A DNA stretch of 64,000 nt from Kyrpidia spormannii. GTDB lineage: Bacteria > Bacillota > Bacilli > Kyrpidiales > Kyrpidiaceae. A program made the translations under genes and the position numbers. The stretch spans positions 1,550,001 to 1,614,000 of the forward strand of contig NZ_CP024955.1 in the NCBI RefSeq assembly GCF_002804065.1, read 5' to 3'. How positions within the stretch are numbered: the stretch's first letter is position 1; every line of letters begins with the position of its first letter. Positions 17,405 through 25,889 of the stretch are shown piece after piece. The notes beneath the pieces are model-generated. The model did not search any database. It was not told the DNA's origin and saw nothing but the letters and a program-made list of their open reading frames with translations.

Positions 17405-18448
17405 GTGGGACCGGGGTTGCGAGCATTGGGATGGAATGACGGAGAACTGTTGATTCTCGATCAAACCCGCTTGCCGCTCGAGGAACGCTGGGTGCACTGT
17501 CGCACCGTCGAAGAAGTGGCGGAAGCGATTGAAAGGATGCGGGTTCGAGGGGCGCCGGCAATCGGAGTGGCGGCGGCGTTCGGCGTGGTGCTGGGGGCAC
17601 AAAGGGCCGTGGAACAAGGTCGCAGGATCTCGGCAGCGGTTCGCGAGGCGGTGGCGCGGCTCGCCGCCACCCGGCCGACGGCTGTCAATCTTTTTTGGGC
17701 CCTGAGCCGCATGGAGAAAGTGGCCGAGGTGGCCGGGGAAGGCCGAGAGGCCGTGGCTCGGCTTGAGCGCGAGGCCGAAGCGGTCATGCGTGAGGACGAG
17801 CGGGTGAATCGAAGGATTGGCCGCTGGGGGGCGGAGTTGATCCCCCAACGGGCCCGTATTCTGACGCATTGTAACACCGGAGCTTTGGCGACGGCCGCCT
17901 ACGGAACAGCTTTGGGGGTAATTCGGGCCGCCCGAGAAGAGGGAAAAGAGGTCCAGGTTTGGGTGGACGAAACGAGACCCTTTTTTCAGGGCGCCCGGCT
18001 GACGGCTTATGAGTTAGTCCAAGAAGGAATTGAAGGGACGATCATTACGGACTCCACGGCGGCAGCCCTCATGGCAAAAGGCTGGGTGGATCTCGTGATT
18101 GTGGGGGCCGACAGGGTGGCGGCCAACGGTGACGTCGCGAATAAGATCGGGACTTACGGGTTGGCAATCGCGGCCCGGTATCATGGGATCCCCTTTTATG
18201 TCGCTGCCCCGACGTCGACTTTCGACGGGTCACTAGCCGATGGACGGGCCATCCCCATCGAGGAGCGGAATCCGGATGAAGTCCTTCAGGTGGCTGGAGT
18301 CCGCATGGCTCCGCCAGGGGCGTCGGCTTTGCACTTGGCTTTCGATGTGACCCCGCATTCGTTAATAGACGCACTGATCACAGAAAAGGGAGTGCTTCGT
18401 CCACCCATTCCTGATGCCGTTCAAGGCTTGTTGCGGGGCGGAACGTGA
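17405..18448 (+). CDS. mtnA: S-methyl-5-thioribose-1-phosphate isomerase
   Basis: It converts methylthioribose 1-phosphate to methylthioribulose 1-phosphate in methionine salvage. The 347 residues contain RMRVRGAPAIGVAAA, LTHCNTGALATA (catalytic Cys) and GADRVAANGDVANKIGTY (catalytic Asp), with the C-terminal Rossmann-like part. The GTG start at 17405 has no clear ribosome site; a TTG at 17417 is an alternative. Other salvage enzymes (mtnK, mtnW, mtnX) are not nearby, but mtaD follows immediately. Confidence 0.95.
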   Translation: MGPGLRALGWNDGELLILDQTRLPLEERWVHCRTVEEVAEAIERMRVRGAPAIGVAAAFGVVLGAQRAVEQGRRISAAVREAVARLAATRPTAVNLFWALSRMEKVAEVAGEGREAVARLEREAEAVMREDERVNRRIGRWGAELIPQRARILTHCNTGALATAAYGTALGVIRAAREEGKEVQVWVDETRPFFQGARLTAYELVQEGIEGTIITDSTAAALMAKGWVDLVIVGADRVAANGDVANKIGTYGLAIAARYHGIPFYVAAPTSTFDGSLADGRAIPIEERNPDEVLQVAGVRMAPPGASALHLAFDVTPHSLIDALITEKGVLRPPIPDAVQGLLRGGT

Positions 18449-18520
18449 TAGATATTTGAACAGCGATGGGCGTACAATGGTGGTGAACGGTACGCCGGGC
18501 ATCGGTGACAAAGGGGTGGA

Positions 18521-19819
18521 ATGGTGGTGCGCACCCGGATCATAGGCGGGGTGGTGATCCCCGTCACGGAATCGGGATTGTGGTATGAGAATGGGCACGT
18601 GGTGGTGGAGGATGGGCGAATTGTAGCTGTCGGCCCTGGGGAGGGTTCTCCGGTGCCGGGGGAGGCAGTGGTAAACGCGGCGGGGAAGTACGTTTTGCCA
18701 GGCTTTGTGAATGCTCACGGTCACGCCGCCATGGCGTTGTTGCGGGGTTATGCGGATGACTTGCCCCTCATGGACTGGCTCCAGAAAAAGGTGTGGCCCA
18801 TCGAGGATCGATTGACGGGGGAAGACATCTACTGGGGGACCATGTTGGCACTGTTGGAGATGATTGAGGGCGGAATTACCACTTTTGCGGACATGTATTT
18901 TCATATGGATCGAGTGGCGGAGGCCGTGGCCCAAGCCGGGGTTCGGGGGGTGTTATCCCGGGGAATTATCGGGACCGGTCCCGATGAAGGTCGGGGAGCC
19001 ATCCGGGAAAGCCGGGAGTTTGCAAGCCGCTGGCACGGGGCTGAGGGAGGGCGGATCACCGTGACGCTGGGTCCCCATGCTCCCTACACGTGTCCTCCGG
19101 CGGTGTTGCGCCAGGTCGCCGAAGTATCGGCGGAACTGGGTGTCGGGATCCAAATTCACCTTTCTGAGACCCGTTCGGAAGTGGAGCAGATCGCGGCCTC
19201 CCATGGAAAATCCCCGGTGGACGTATGTGCGGAAGCCGGTCTTTTCGAGCGGCCCACCGTGGTGGCCCATGCCGTGCATCTGACGGAGGCGGACATCGAC
19301 CTTATGGCGCGCTTTGATGTCCGGGTGGCCCACAACCCGGGTTCGAATCTAAAATTGGGGAGCGGTGTGGCTCCTTTGCCGAAGTTGTTACAACGAGGCG
19401 TTGTGGTGGGACTGGGGACGGATGGGGCGGCGAGCAACAACAATCTCGATCTCCTGGAAGAAATCCGTTTGGCGGCGTTGATACATAAGGGGGTCGGGGA
19501 AGATCCGATTGCGGTGGACGCAGATACCGCTCTCGCCTTGGGGACCCGGGAAGGGGCTCGGGCGCTATTTCTGGAAGAGGGTGCGGGCACCTTGGCACCC
19601 GGCGCGCCGGCCGATCTGATCTTCATGGACGGGTCCGGCCCCCATCTGTTGCCGCTGTACAATCCTATCAGCCAGGTCGTCTACGCGGCCAAGTCCGGGG
19701 ATGTCACAGATGTGATGTGCGACGGCCGTTGGCTGTTGCGCGACCGCCAGCATCAAACCTTGGACCGGGATAAAATCCTGTTTCATGTAAGTCGGATTGT
19801 TGAAGGATTTACCCGCTGA
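18521..19819 (+). CDS. mtaD: 5-methylthioadenosine / S-adenosylhomocysteine deaminase
   Basis: An amidohydrolase of the TRZ/ATZ type that deaminates methylthioadenosine or S-adenosylhomocysteine. The metal site is visible as NAHGHAAM (HxH, about residue 66-70), IQIHLSETRSE, AHAVHLTEADI and GTDGAASNNNLD. The 432-residue length is normal. Its position right after mtnA supports methylthioadenosine as the substrate. The ATG follows AAAGGGG. Broader adenosine deamination remains possible for this family. Confidence 0.93.
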   Translation: MVVRTRIIGGVVIPVTESGLWYENGHVVVEDGRIVAVGPGEGSPVPGEAVVNAAGKYVLPGFVNAHGHAAMALLRGYADDLPLMDWLQKKVWPIEDRLTGEDIYWGTMLALLEMIEGGITTFADMYFHMDRVAEAVAQAGVRGVLSRGIIGTGPDEGRGAIRESREFASRWHGAEGGRITVTLGPHAPYTCPPAVLRQVAEVSAELGVGIQIHLSETRSEVEQIAASHGKSPVDVCAEAGLFERPTVVAHAVHLTEADIDLMARFDVRVAHNPGSNLKLGSGVAPLPKLLQRGVVVGLGTDGAASNNNLDLLEEIRLAALIHKGVGEDPIAVDADTALALGTREGARALFLEEGAGTLAPGAPADLIFMDGSGPHLLPLYNPISQVVYAAKSGDVTDVMCDGRWLLRDRQHQTLDRDKILFHVSRIVEGFTR

Positions 19820-20160
19820 AGGACGGGGGCCGGACCGCTTGTGGCGGCCCGGTTGAACCCGCGGGTCATACGCGATCGGAACGATGGGGGTGTGCGGTGC
19901 CCGGCACCGGGGGCCGGAGGCTGACCTCGAAGATCGAGGACCACCCGTGATAAATCGGGTGTAACGACAACGTGTCAAAGGCGTCCGGTGTTCCCTCTTG
20001 TGAGGATTCCCGGGTCGCCGGAGGGGCGCCACTCGGCTCAGAGGACGGAACGGGTGATTGGACCACTTCTTCATCCCCCCTCCCGGTGGGTTTAGTATCA
20101 CTCGTTGGGACGCGGATATGTCGATTTTGATTTCCAGGCTTGGATGGTGAGGCGGAAAGC
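19820..20160 (+). other. 341-base gap with several hairpins between mtaD and ypmA
   Basis: No convincing reading frame on either strand. Stable local hairpins follow each other: GGTGC/GCACC near 19897, CCTCG/CGAGG near 19925, CACCCG/CGGGTG at about 19942-19961, and a long TCCGG/CCGGA arm pair at about 19984-20022 with an inner CCTC/GAGG. It could be a non-coding RNA, a processed 3' tail or a remnant of the dinG region. No known RNA family core was recognised. Confidence 0.35.
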
Positions 20161-20334
20161 ATGGGGGATCAAGACCAACTGAAGGTGATCGGGGTGTTTC
20201 GCACCGAGGGGGGCGAGGAACTGTATAAATTCGTGGATTTTCTCAACCGCACCCTTAAGGAGCGCGGACTGGTGTTCGGCATGGCCCGGGGGGATCACCC
20301 GGGACAATTCGTCATCACGGTGTATGAGACGTGA
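20161..20334 (+). CDS. ypmA: YpmA family protein (DUF4264)
   Basis: A 57-residue protein with the pattern VIGVFRTEGGEELYKFVDFLNRTLK and a C-terminal HPGQFVITVYET, matching the short YpmA/DUF4264 family of Bacillales, whose role is unknown. The ATG at 20161 follows GGTGAGGCGG. Its stop overlaps the ypmB GTG (GTGA), the same pair order as in B. subtilis. Confidence 0.85.
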   Translation: MGDQDQLKVIGVFRTEGGEELYKFVDFLNRTLKERGLVFGMARGDHPGQFVITVYET

Positions 20335-20861
20335 AACGCTCGGTTGTGGTGATTCTGGCCTTGGGGATTGTCGCAGCCGGGGCGATCGGGAGCGGTCTGT
20401 GGTATGCGGAGCGGCAGTCCCTGGCTGCCAAGCCCGACGTGCACGCCGCAGGGGACATGTTGGTGAAAAGAGGACTTCTTTCTCGAATTGATCGCGTGGA
20501 TTATTATTCGGCGGGTCCGGTCTTTTACGTGTATACCGGCGTTGACGACAGCGGTCGGGTGGCCTACGTCTGGGTTCAAGGCGGGCAGCCGGTGATGAAG
20601 CAATACGCCAACGACGGGCTGAGTGCGACCCAGGCGATGCGAGCTGCCGCAGCGGCCCAACCGCCTTTGGTGCAGTTGATCCATGCGGTGCCTGGCCTGA
20701 CGGAGCCGGGAGCTTCTGGACCGGGGGATCCGCCTGGAACCAGCTCCCAGCGACGGGTGCTCTGGGAATTGTTCGGCCTGACCCGCCAAGGGGCCTACGA
20801 GTACGTTTATGTGGATTTTTATACTGGAGCCGTGGTGCGGACCTATTTGTTGGAATCGTAG
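20331..20861 (+). CDS. ypmB: YpmB/TseB family membrane-anchored protein (DUF5590)
   Basis: The 176-residue protein has one N-terminal membrane anchor (about 5-23) and an outside domain with two cystatin-like beta parts, including GPVFYVYTGVDDSGRVAYVWVQGG. TseB (YpmB) in B. subtilis was linked to cell-wall elongation and to the penicillin-binding protein PBP2A. A Gly/Pro-rich insert at about 120-140 is unusual. The GTG overlaps ypmA. aspB and asnS, which follow in B. subtilis, are absent here; two other membrane genes take their place. Confidence 0.85.
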   Translation: MKRSVVVILALGIVAAGAIGSGLWYAERQSLAAKPDVHAAGDMLVKRGLLSRIDRVDYYSAGPVFYVYTGVDDSGRVAYVWVQGGQPVMKQYANDGLSATQAMRAAAAAQPPLVQLIHAVPGLTEPGASGPGDPPGTSSQRRVLWELFGLTRQGAYEYVYVDFYTGAVVRTYLLES

Positions 20862-20895
20862 AAAGCCGCGATCACAGGGACTGGAATGTAACGAA

Positions 20896-20930
20896 TTGGT
20901 AATGAAGCGGCGGGCTAAATATGATATACT
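20896..20930 (+). promoter_or_regulatory. Possible promoter before the 20997 gene
   Basis: TTGGTA (20896-20901), 18 bases, TATGAT (20920-20925), overlapping a second TATACT. The stretch 20880-20990 is distinctly A+T-rich for this window. Confidence 0.45.
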
Positions 20931-20996
20931 AATTGGGCATACTGTTTATGTTAACTATGTTGATTTCCAGGAACCCATCATGAGGGAGACGGCTGA

Positions 20997-21536
20997 ATGT
21001 CGAGATTTCGCTTTCTTGTGGCCGGCCTTGCTTTTGTCGTGACCCTCGGGATCTTTATTACCGGGTGGAATCTGTACCGAACCTACGGATTGATTCGACC
21101 CGTTGAACAGCAGGTGCAAGAAATTCCGGGGGTGGAGCAGGTGACGGTGTTGCTGGAGGGGAAGGGGGCCGTGGTTCGGGTGACCTTGGGAGCGGTGGAC
21201 GATTTAAAGTCCACGTACCGGGCGATCGAACAGACGGCGACAGATCGTCTCGGAGTTCAGACGACGGTGGAGGTGCGGGGTCATTCTAGCCCGGCCTTGG
21301 ACCGTTGGTGGGACGAGCAACAGCCCCTCCTGTACGAAGATCTCGAAAAATCGAGTTTTCGGGACCTGGTAAAGGCCCTTGAGGATAGTGCGGCCAGGCG
21401 TCATTATCAGTGCCGGGTCACGATGGACGCGAACCGCATTTATGTGCAGGTCAGTGATCAGCGGTCGTTCCTCTATCAGGTGGTGCCGTACCGAATGATG
21501 GGCACCGCTCTCCCGTCTACGGTGCAAAAGGGGTGA
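20997..21536 (+). CDS. Unknown single-pass membrane protein
   Basis: The 179-residue protein has one N-terminal membrane helix (about 7-27, FLVAGLAFVVTLGIFITGWNLY). The outside part contains two beta-alpha-beta-like halves (IPGVEQVTVLLEGKGAVVRVTL and ARRHYQCRVTMDANRIYVQV), which could be small sensory or partner-binding domains. I do not recognise a family. The ATG follows GAGGGAGACGGCTGA. It lies nine bases before the FtsH-like gene in one operon, so a role as adaptor or substrate of that protease is a reasonable inference, without direct evidence. Confidence 0.75.
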   Translation: MSRFRFLVAGLAFVVTLGIFITGWNLYRTYGLIRPVEQQVQEIPGVEQVTVLLEGKGAVVRVTLGAVDDLKSTYRAIEQTATDRLGVQTTVEVRGHSSPALDRWWDEQQPLLYEDLEKSSFRDLVKALEDSAARRHYQCRVTMDANRIYVQVSDQRSFLYQVVPYRMMGTALPSTVQKG

Positions 21537-21545
21537 GGGACATTG

Positions 21546-23027
21546 GTGGAAATCGCGATTGGGGCGGGCGTTGCCTTTCTTCTCTTTCTCGGGTATTTGG
21601 GCGTGAATGTGCTGCCCATCATTCTGTTGGGCGTGTTTCTCAGTGTGGCGTATTTGCTGTGGGATCGGCGTGGGCCTACCGCCGCAGGACGGGTGGAGGC
21701 CCCGGTGCGGCATACTGTGAATTTTGATGAGATCGGCGGTCAGGAGCACGCGAAACGGGAACTGATGGAGGCTTTGGATTTTCTTCGCTACCGGGACAAG
21801 ATCCGACAACTGGGAATTCGCCCCCTTAAGGGAATTCTGCTCACCGGTCCGCCAGGAACAGGAAAAACTTTGATGGCCAAGGCAGCGGCCACTTATACCG
21901 ATTCGTCCTTTGTGTCCGCCTCCGGAAGTGAGTTCGTAGAAATGTACGTGGGTGTAGGGGCACAACGGGTTCGGGATCTGTTCCGGCGGGCCCGGCAGTC
22001 GGCGCGAAAGGAAGGAAAGGATAGCGCCATTGTGTTTATCGACGAAATCGATGTGATCGGGGGTCGGCGAGGAAATCACAGCCACCAGGAGTATGACCAG
22101 ACCCTGAATCAACTGCTCACGGAGATGGACGGGATGCAAACGACGGCCCACCCTTTGGTCTTGGTCATGGCGGCCACCAACCGGGTGGATATTCTCGATC
22201 CCGCTTTGCTTCGGCCCGGGCGGTTTGACCGGATCATCAAGGTCGACATGCCCGATAAAGAAGGACGCTTGCATATTCTCCGGATTCAGACGCGCAATAA
22301 GCCCCTCGCTAAGTCGGTGGACCTCGAACAGGTGGCCCGGGAGACCTTCGGGTTCAGCGGGGCCCAGTTGGAAAGTTTGGCCAATGAGGCGGCGATCATG
22401 GCATTGCGAGAAGGGCGGGATGAGGTGGAACAGCGCCATTTTCGCGATGCCGTAGACAAAGTGTTAATGGGGGAAAGAACGGGACGCATTCCCAGCCGAG
22501 AGGAATTGGTCCGGGTGTCGGTACACGAATTGGGACATGCCATCGTCAGTGAAACGGTGCGGCCGGGCTCGGTGTCCCACATCACCATTTCTCCCCGGGG
22601 AAATGCTCTGGGTTATGTGCGTCAGGTGCCGGAAGGAGATACGTATCTGTATACGAAGGATCAACTGGATGGACAGATCATGGTGGCCCTCGCCGGGGCG
22701 GTGGCGGAGGAATTGGTGTACGGAAACCGCAGTACTGGGGCGCAAAACGACTTCGAGCAGGCCTCCCGATTGGCAAGAACCGAAGTGGAGTGCGGGTTGT
22801 CCGGACTGGGGATCGTGGATGCCGAGAATTTGCCCCAGAACCTGCTGGATGAGGAAGTTCGCCGGATTTTGGCGGAAAGGGAACAAAAGACCCGGGAGAT
22901 TCTAAAGACCTATCGAACGATCCTGGAAGAGATGAGCACAGTCCTGGTTCAGGAGGAAAACTTGGACGGAGAGCTGTTCCGGCGACGTTTGTCCGAGGTA
23001 AAAGGGAATCTGTCGAATGTCGGCTGA
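21546..23027 (+). CDS. Short FtsH-like AAA+ membrane metalloprotease
   Basis: It resembles FtsH: two N-terminal hydrophobic segments (about 3-40), an AAA+ domain with Walker A GPPGTGKT (about 102-109), Walker B VFIDEID, the DPALLRPGRFDR second region of homology, and an M41 peptidase domain with HELGH (about 328-332) and the third ligand Asp in GAQNDFEQASR. At 493 residues it is about 100 shorter than FtsH and lacks its extracytoplasmic domain between the helices. The active site is intact, so it should be an ATP-driven protease. GTG 21546 and TTG 21543 are both possible starts. Confidence 0.88.
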   Translation: MEIAIGAGVAFLLFLGYLGVNVLPIILLGVFLSVAYLLWDRRGPTAAGRVEAPVRHTVNFDEIGGQEHAKRELMEALDFLRYRDKIRQLGIRPLKGILLTGPPGTGKTLMAKAAATYTDSSFVSASGSEFVEMYVGVGAQRVRDLFRRARQSARKEGKDSAIVFIDEIDVIGGRRGNHSHQEYDQTLNQLLTEMDGMQTTAHPLVLVMAATNRVDILDPALLRPGRFDRIIKVDMPDKEGRLHILRIQTRNKPLAKSVDLEQVARETFGFSGAQLESLANEAAIMALREGRDEVEQRHFRDAVDKVLMGERTGRIPSREELVRVSVHELGHAIVSETVRPGSVSHITISPRGNALGYVRQVPEGDTYLYTKDQLDGQIMVALAGAVAEELVYGNRSTGAQNDFEQASRLARTEVECGLSGLGIVDAENLPQNLLDEEVRRILAEREQKTREILKTYRTILEEMSTVLVQEENLDGELFRRRLSEVKGNLSNVG

Positions 23028-23035
23028 CATCTGGC

Positions 23036-23071
23036 GGGCGCCGGGAGAAATGGGAGGACGGGCGCCCTTTC
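23036..23071 (+). terminator. Terminator after the FtsH-like gene
   Basis: GGGCGCC (23036-23042) pairs with GGCGCCC (23061-23067), followed by TTT. The T-run is short. Confidence 0.55.
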
Positions 23072-23202
23072 GACAGAATTCGTCAACGTAGGCCGCGTTC
23101 GGAGGCCGCCAGTCCTCCGGGACGACTTTGCAGTCCCCCTTCCTTCGTCGTATGCTGAAGTGGCGACGAGTGTGCGGCGGAACAAAGAGGGGGTCAAGCA
23201 GC

Positions 23203-24000
23203 GTGTCACAAAGCGGTGATCCAACAGGGGTAGGAGCTGTCGCTCGGTTGCTCCAAGAGTCGGCAATGGCTATCCCCGTTTATCTACTGGCGTGGTACAA
23301 AGAGATCGGCATGTACGACCAAGAGCTGGCGCTCATCCTGCACCTGGTCTACATGAAGGAGCGGGAGAACACGATATTTCCCACTTATGCGGAACTCGCC
23401 AGGCGCATGACCGCCACGGAGGACGAGATCGCCGGGATGGTGCAGCGGTTGATCGGTCACGGTCTGTTGGATCTGCAGCACCGTCTGGACGAGCATACCG
23501 GTACGTGGCAGGACAGTTATGACCTGTCGCCGCTCTTTATGCGCCTGGCTCGCTTGTGGCTGGAGCGCCATGTCGAGCAGTTGCCCCGGCCGTGGGCGAC
23601 GGCGGATGTGGCCAGCCGATTGTTCCGGCTGTTTGAGGAGGAGTTCGGGCGCCCGTTGTCTGCGATCGAAATTGAACAATTGATCCAGTGGATCGATCAG
23701 GACGCTTACCCGGAATGGATGATTCAGGAGGCCTTGAGGGAGGCGGTGTTGTCGGGGACGCTGAGTCTGCGCTACATTGACCGGATCCTTTTAGAGTGGC
23801 AGAAAAAAAACATACGCTCACCCCGGGATTTGCATCTGCATCGCCAGCAGTTTCAACAGCGCCGGCGCCCCGGGAGAGAAGGGGGCAAGGCGGCGCGAAA
23901 AGCGGAACCGGGATTCGGCCCGGGGGCAGACAGCAATCAGTCGAAATACGAGGCGTTTTACAAGCTGTATAAACGAGATACCCATGATTCCACTCCGTAG
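23203..24000 (+). CDS. dnaD: DnaD family primosome protein
   Basis: DnaD helps load the replicative helicase during initiation and restart in Gram-positives. The 265 residues have an N-terminal winged helix (about 30-110, with TYAELARRMTATEDEIAGMVQRLIGHGLL) and a C-terminal DnaB_2/DnaD domain with YPEWMIQEALREAV and YIDRILLEW, then a basic tail. I chose the GTG at 23203 after AGAGGGGGTC; an earlier in-frame start at 23128 covers non-coding-looking sequence. nth, which usually follows, is missing; the accessory nitrogen-fixation region begins instead. Confidence 0.88.
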   Translation: MSQSGDPTGVGAVARLLQESAMAIPVYLLAWYKEIGMYDQELALILHLVYMKERENTIFPTYAELARRMTATEDEIAGMVQRLIGHGLLDLQHRLDEHTGTWQDSYDLSPLFMRLARLWLERHVEQLPRPWATADVASRLFRLFEEEFGRPLSAIEIEQLIQWIDQDAYPEWMIQEALREAVLSGTLSLRYIDRILLEWQKKNIRSPRDLHLHRQQFQQRRRPGREGGKAARKAEPGFGPGADSNQSKYEAFYKLYKRDTHDSTP

Positions 24001-24019
24001 GGATGATGGGAAGAAACGA

Positions 24020-24045
24020 GGCGGCCGAAGGGCCGCTACTTTTTT
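24020..24045 (+). terminator. Intrinsic terminator after dnaD
   Basis: GCGGCC pairs with GGCCGC over a GAAG loop, followed by TACTTTTTT. The rest of the gap to the ferredoxin gene (to 24208) shows no gene. Confidence 0.8.
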
Positions 24046-24208
24046 ATGCGGAATCGGAACGGGCGACAGGTGACGGCAGGTTGCCCCTGCCCGTGCCCTT
24101 TCGCCCGCTCCCCGCTCCTTATGCCCTTGTCCGAGAGCCGGCTATGGCTGCACGGCAGTCCCTCATCCCAAGGCCCGCCAGACCCTCTTGGTGCTGCCCA
24201 ATGACCCC

Positions 24209-24445
24209 TTACTTCTTAAAGAAATCCCGATTCTTTTGGATGAACTCTTTCTGATCATCCGGAACGAAGTCCTCTTGATAAATCGCCGAGACCGGGCAGA
24301 CCGGCTCACAGGCTCCACAGTCAATGCAGGTGTCGGGATCGATGTAATATTGATCTTCCCCTTCGTGGATGGCGTCCACCGGACAAACCTCCACGCACTC
24401 GGCGGCCTTTTCGTCGATGCAAGGTGATGTGATGACGAATGCCAA
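24209..24445 (-). CDS. Ferredoxin with two iron-sulfur clusters (7Fe or 8Fe)
   Basis: A 78-residue electron carrier. The N-terminal half has SPCIDEKAAECVEVCPVDAI, with Cys spacing like the 3Fe-4S side of seven-iron ferredoxins, and the second half CIDCGACEPVCPVSAI carries a standard 4Fe-4S motif. The TTG start at 24445 has GGAGGG seven bases upstream; the frame open from 24478 lacks a ribosome site. Similar proteins are general ferredoxins (FdxA/Fer type). Its position at the edge of the nif region makes electron supply to nitrogenase possible but not shown. Confidence 0.88.
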   Translation of the reverse strand: MAFVITSPCIDEKAAECVEVCPVDAIHEGEDQYYIDPDTCIDCGACEPVCPVSAIYQEDFVPDDQKEFIQKNRDFFKK

Positions 24446-24483
24446 CGCTGTTCCCTCCTGATCTATAGTGGACTGCAACCTTC

Positions 24484-24512
24484 ATTATAGCAAAATGGGA
24501 CTGAATATCGAC
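24484..24512 (-). promoter_or_regulatory. Possible ferredoxin promoter
   Basis: On the minus strand TATAAT (24484-24489) with a weak GTCGAT 17 bases upstream. The TATAAT is perfect; the -35 is not. Confidence 0.4.
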
Positions 24513-24612
24513 GGGTTTCCTCTGTATTATCGCGCGGGGTTTGCAGAAACATGTACCCATGCCCTCGCTGAGGAAGACTGCCGAACGGTAGCACAAAAAT
24601 TCACCGGGACCC

Positions 24613-24682
24613 TTGAATATCTCCGAATTGTTGAAGTATAATTACGGCGATGCTATTATTGGTAGCCATGATGCTAGGAATA
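24613..24682 (+). promoter_or_regulatory. Promoter and palindromic operator of the mod operon
   Basis: TTGAAT (24613-24618), 18 bases, TATAAT (24637-24642). From 24657 to 24682 lies an inverted repeat with arms TATTGGTAGC and GCTAGGAATA around CATGAT; eight of ten positions pair and the two exceptions are symmetric. Placed just after the -10, it would overlap the transcription start, a usual repressor position. Confidence 0.6.
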
Positions 24683-24710
24683 GTTGCATCGAAGGGAGGG
24701 GAGGGAAAAG

Positions 24711-25889
24711 GTGAGGGAAAGGGAACGTTGGGATTTGGAGCGGGTGGGACGCCGAATTTCTGAGCGGCGTAAAGCCTTGGGGTGGAGCCAGGAATTCCTT
24801 GCGGACCGGCTCGGGGTGAGCCGCCAGTTCATCGGCGCGCTGGAAGCGGGGCGAAGCTGGCCCTCTGTGCCCGTGGCCCTGGAGTTGGCCAGGGTTCTGG
24901 GCACGAGTGTGGAGGCATTGTTTGATCCCCAGGAGGCGGGGGATATCGTGTGGGGCGATCCGGAGGTTCGGGCAACTGTGGGAACCCGGGTGCGGTTCGC
25001 CCGGGTCGATGAACGTGTCGTGGCCTATCCCCTTTACGGGAGAGAGGCCGCGTCTTCGGCGGACGGCACCATCAGTCCGGCGGGCCGGGCGGAGGCGTTT
25101 TCTCCGGAGTGGGTGGAGGCGGCGGACCACACTGTGGCCGTAGCGGGGTGTGATCCGGCATTAACCGTGCTCCGGGATTGGGTGGCCCATCGCGGTCGCC
25201 CGCTCAGGGTGGCGACTTTGCCCTGGGGGAGCGAGCCTTCGATGCAAGCGCTTATCGGGGGTCGCGTGCATGTGGCGGGCGCCCACGGGACCGGGAATCT
25301 CCTTTCCTTGCCGGGCATGCAGGATGAGGTCGGTTTACCGGGAGGAGGGTTGGATGCGGGATCGGCCGAAGCTCACAGAGGCGAGTTACGAACAACACGT
25401 CAGTGGGCCCGGATTCGATTTGCAGCCTGGGAGGTTGGGATTGCAGTATTACCCGGTAATCCTCGCGGGGTGAAAGGGCTGGAGGACTTGTTCCGACCGG
25501 AGCTGCGCTGGGTGCGGCGGCCGGCGGGAACTGCTGTGGCACGGGTATACGCCCGGGTGACAGAGGATCGGCGGGAGCCGGTGACCTGGACGGCGGCGGT
25601 CGCAGAAGACCACCTCCGGGTGGCGGAAATGATCTTCTTCGGGATGGCCGATGCCGGTCTCACCACCTCCTTTGCGGCTCACGTCTTCGGACTTTCCTTC
25701 GTCCCCGTGGAGGTCCACCATTTCGATTTACTTGTACCTCGGCCGAGGCTGCGGGACCCACTGATCGGCGTTCTCGTCGATGTGTTGCGCAGTGGCGGGT
25801 TCCGCCAGCAGATGGAAGCGTTGTGGGGATATGATGTCTCCCACTTGGGAGACATGGATGAAATGGAGGCAGGGGAGGAACGTCCATGA
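24711..25889 (+). CDS. XRE-type regulator with a periplasmic-binding-protein-like sensor domain
   Basis: A 392-residue one-component regulator: an N-terminal Cro/C1 helix-turn-helix (about 10-70, LGWSQEFLADRLGVSRQFIGALEAGR) joined to a domain resembling type 2 substrate-binding proteins (VAVAGCDPALTVLRDW near 135, ASYEQ-free but with GIAVLPGNPRGVKGLEDL and HFDLLVPRPRL later), like the PBP-like domain found with molybdate genes. The GTG at 24711 has a strong AGGGGAGGG site. Its stop overlaps modA by four bases, so it should control, or respond to, molybdate transport. Ligand identity is inference. Confidence 0.82.
   Translation: MRERERWDLERVGRRISERRKALGWSQEFLADRLGVSRQFIGALEAGRSWPSVPVALELARVLGTSVEALFDPQEAGDIVWGDPEVRATVGTRVRFARVDERVVAYPLYGREAASSADGTISPAGRAEAFSPEWVEAADHTVAVAGCDPALTVLRDWVAHRGRPLRVATLPWGSEPSMQALIGGRVHVAGAHGTGNLLSLPGMQDEVGLPGGGLDAGSAEAHRGELRTTRQWARIRFAAWEVGIAVLPGNPRGVKGLEDLFRPELRWVRRPAGTAVARVYARVTEDRREPVTWTAAVAEDHLRVAEMIFFGMADAGLTTSFAAHVFGLSFVPVEVHHFDLLVPRPRLRDPLIGVLVDVLRSGGFRQQMEALWGYDVSHLGDMDEMEAGEERP

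Noticed and set aside
19321-19345. GGTTCGAATC resembling a tRNA T-loop
   Set aside because: It lies inside mtaD coding sequence and no cloverleaf can be formed around it.
24003-24254. 83-codon plus-strand frame after dnaD
   Set aside because: It begins in the dnaD terminator hairpin, has no motif and overlaps the ferredoxin gene on the other strand.
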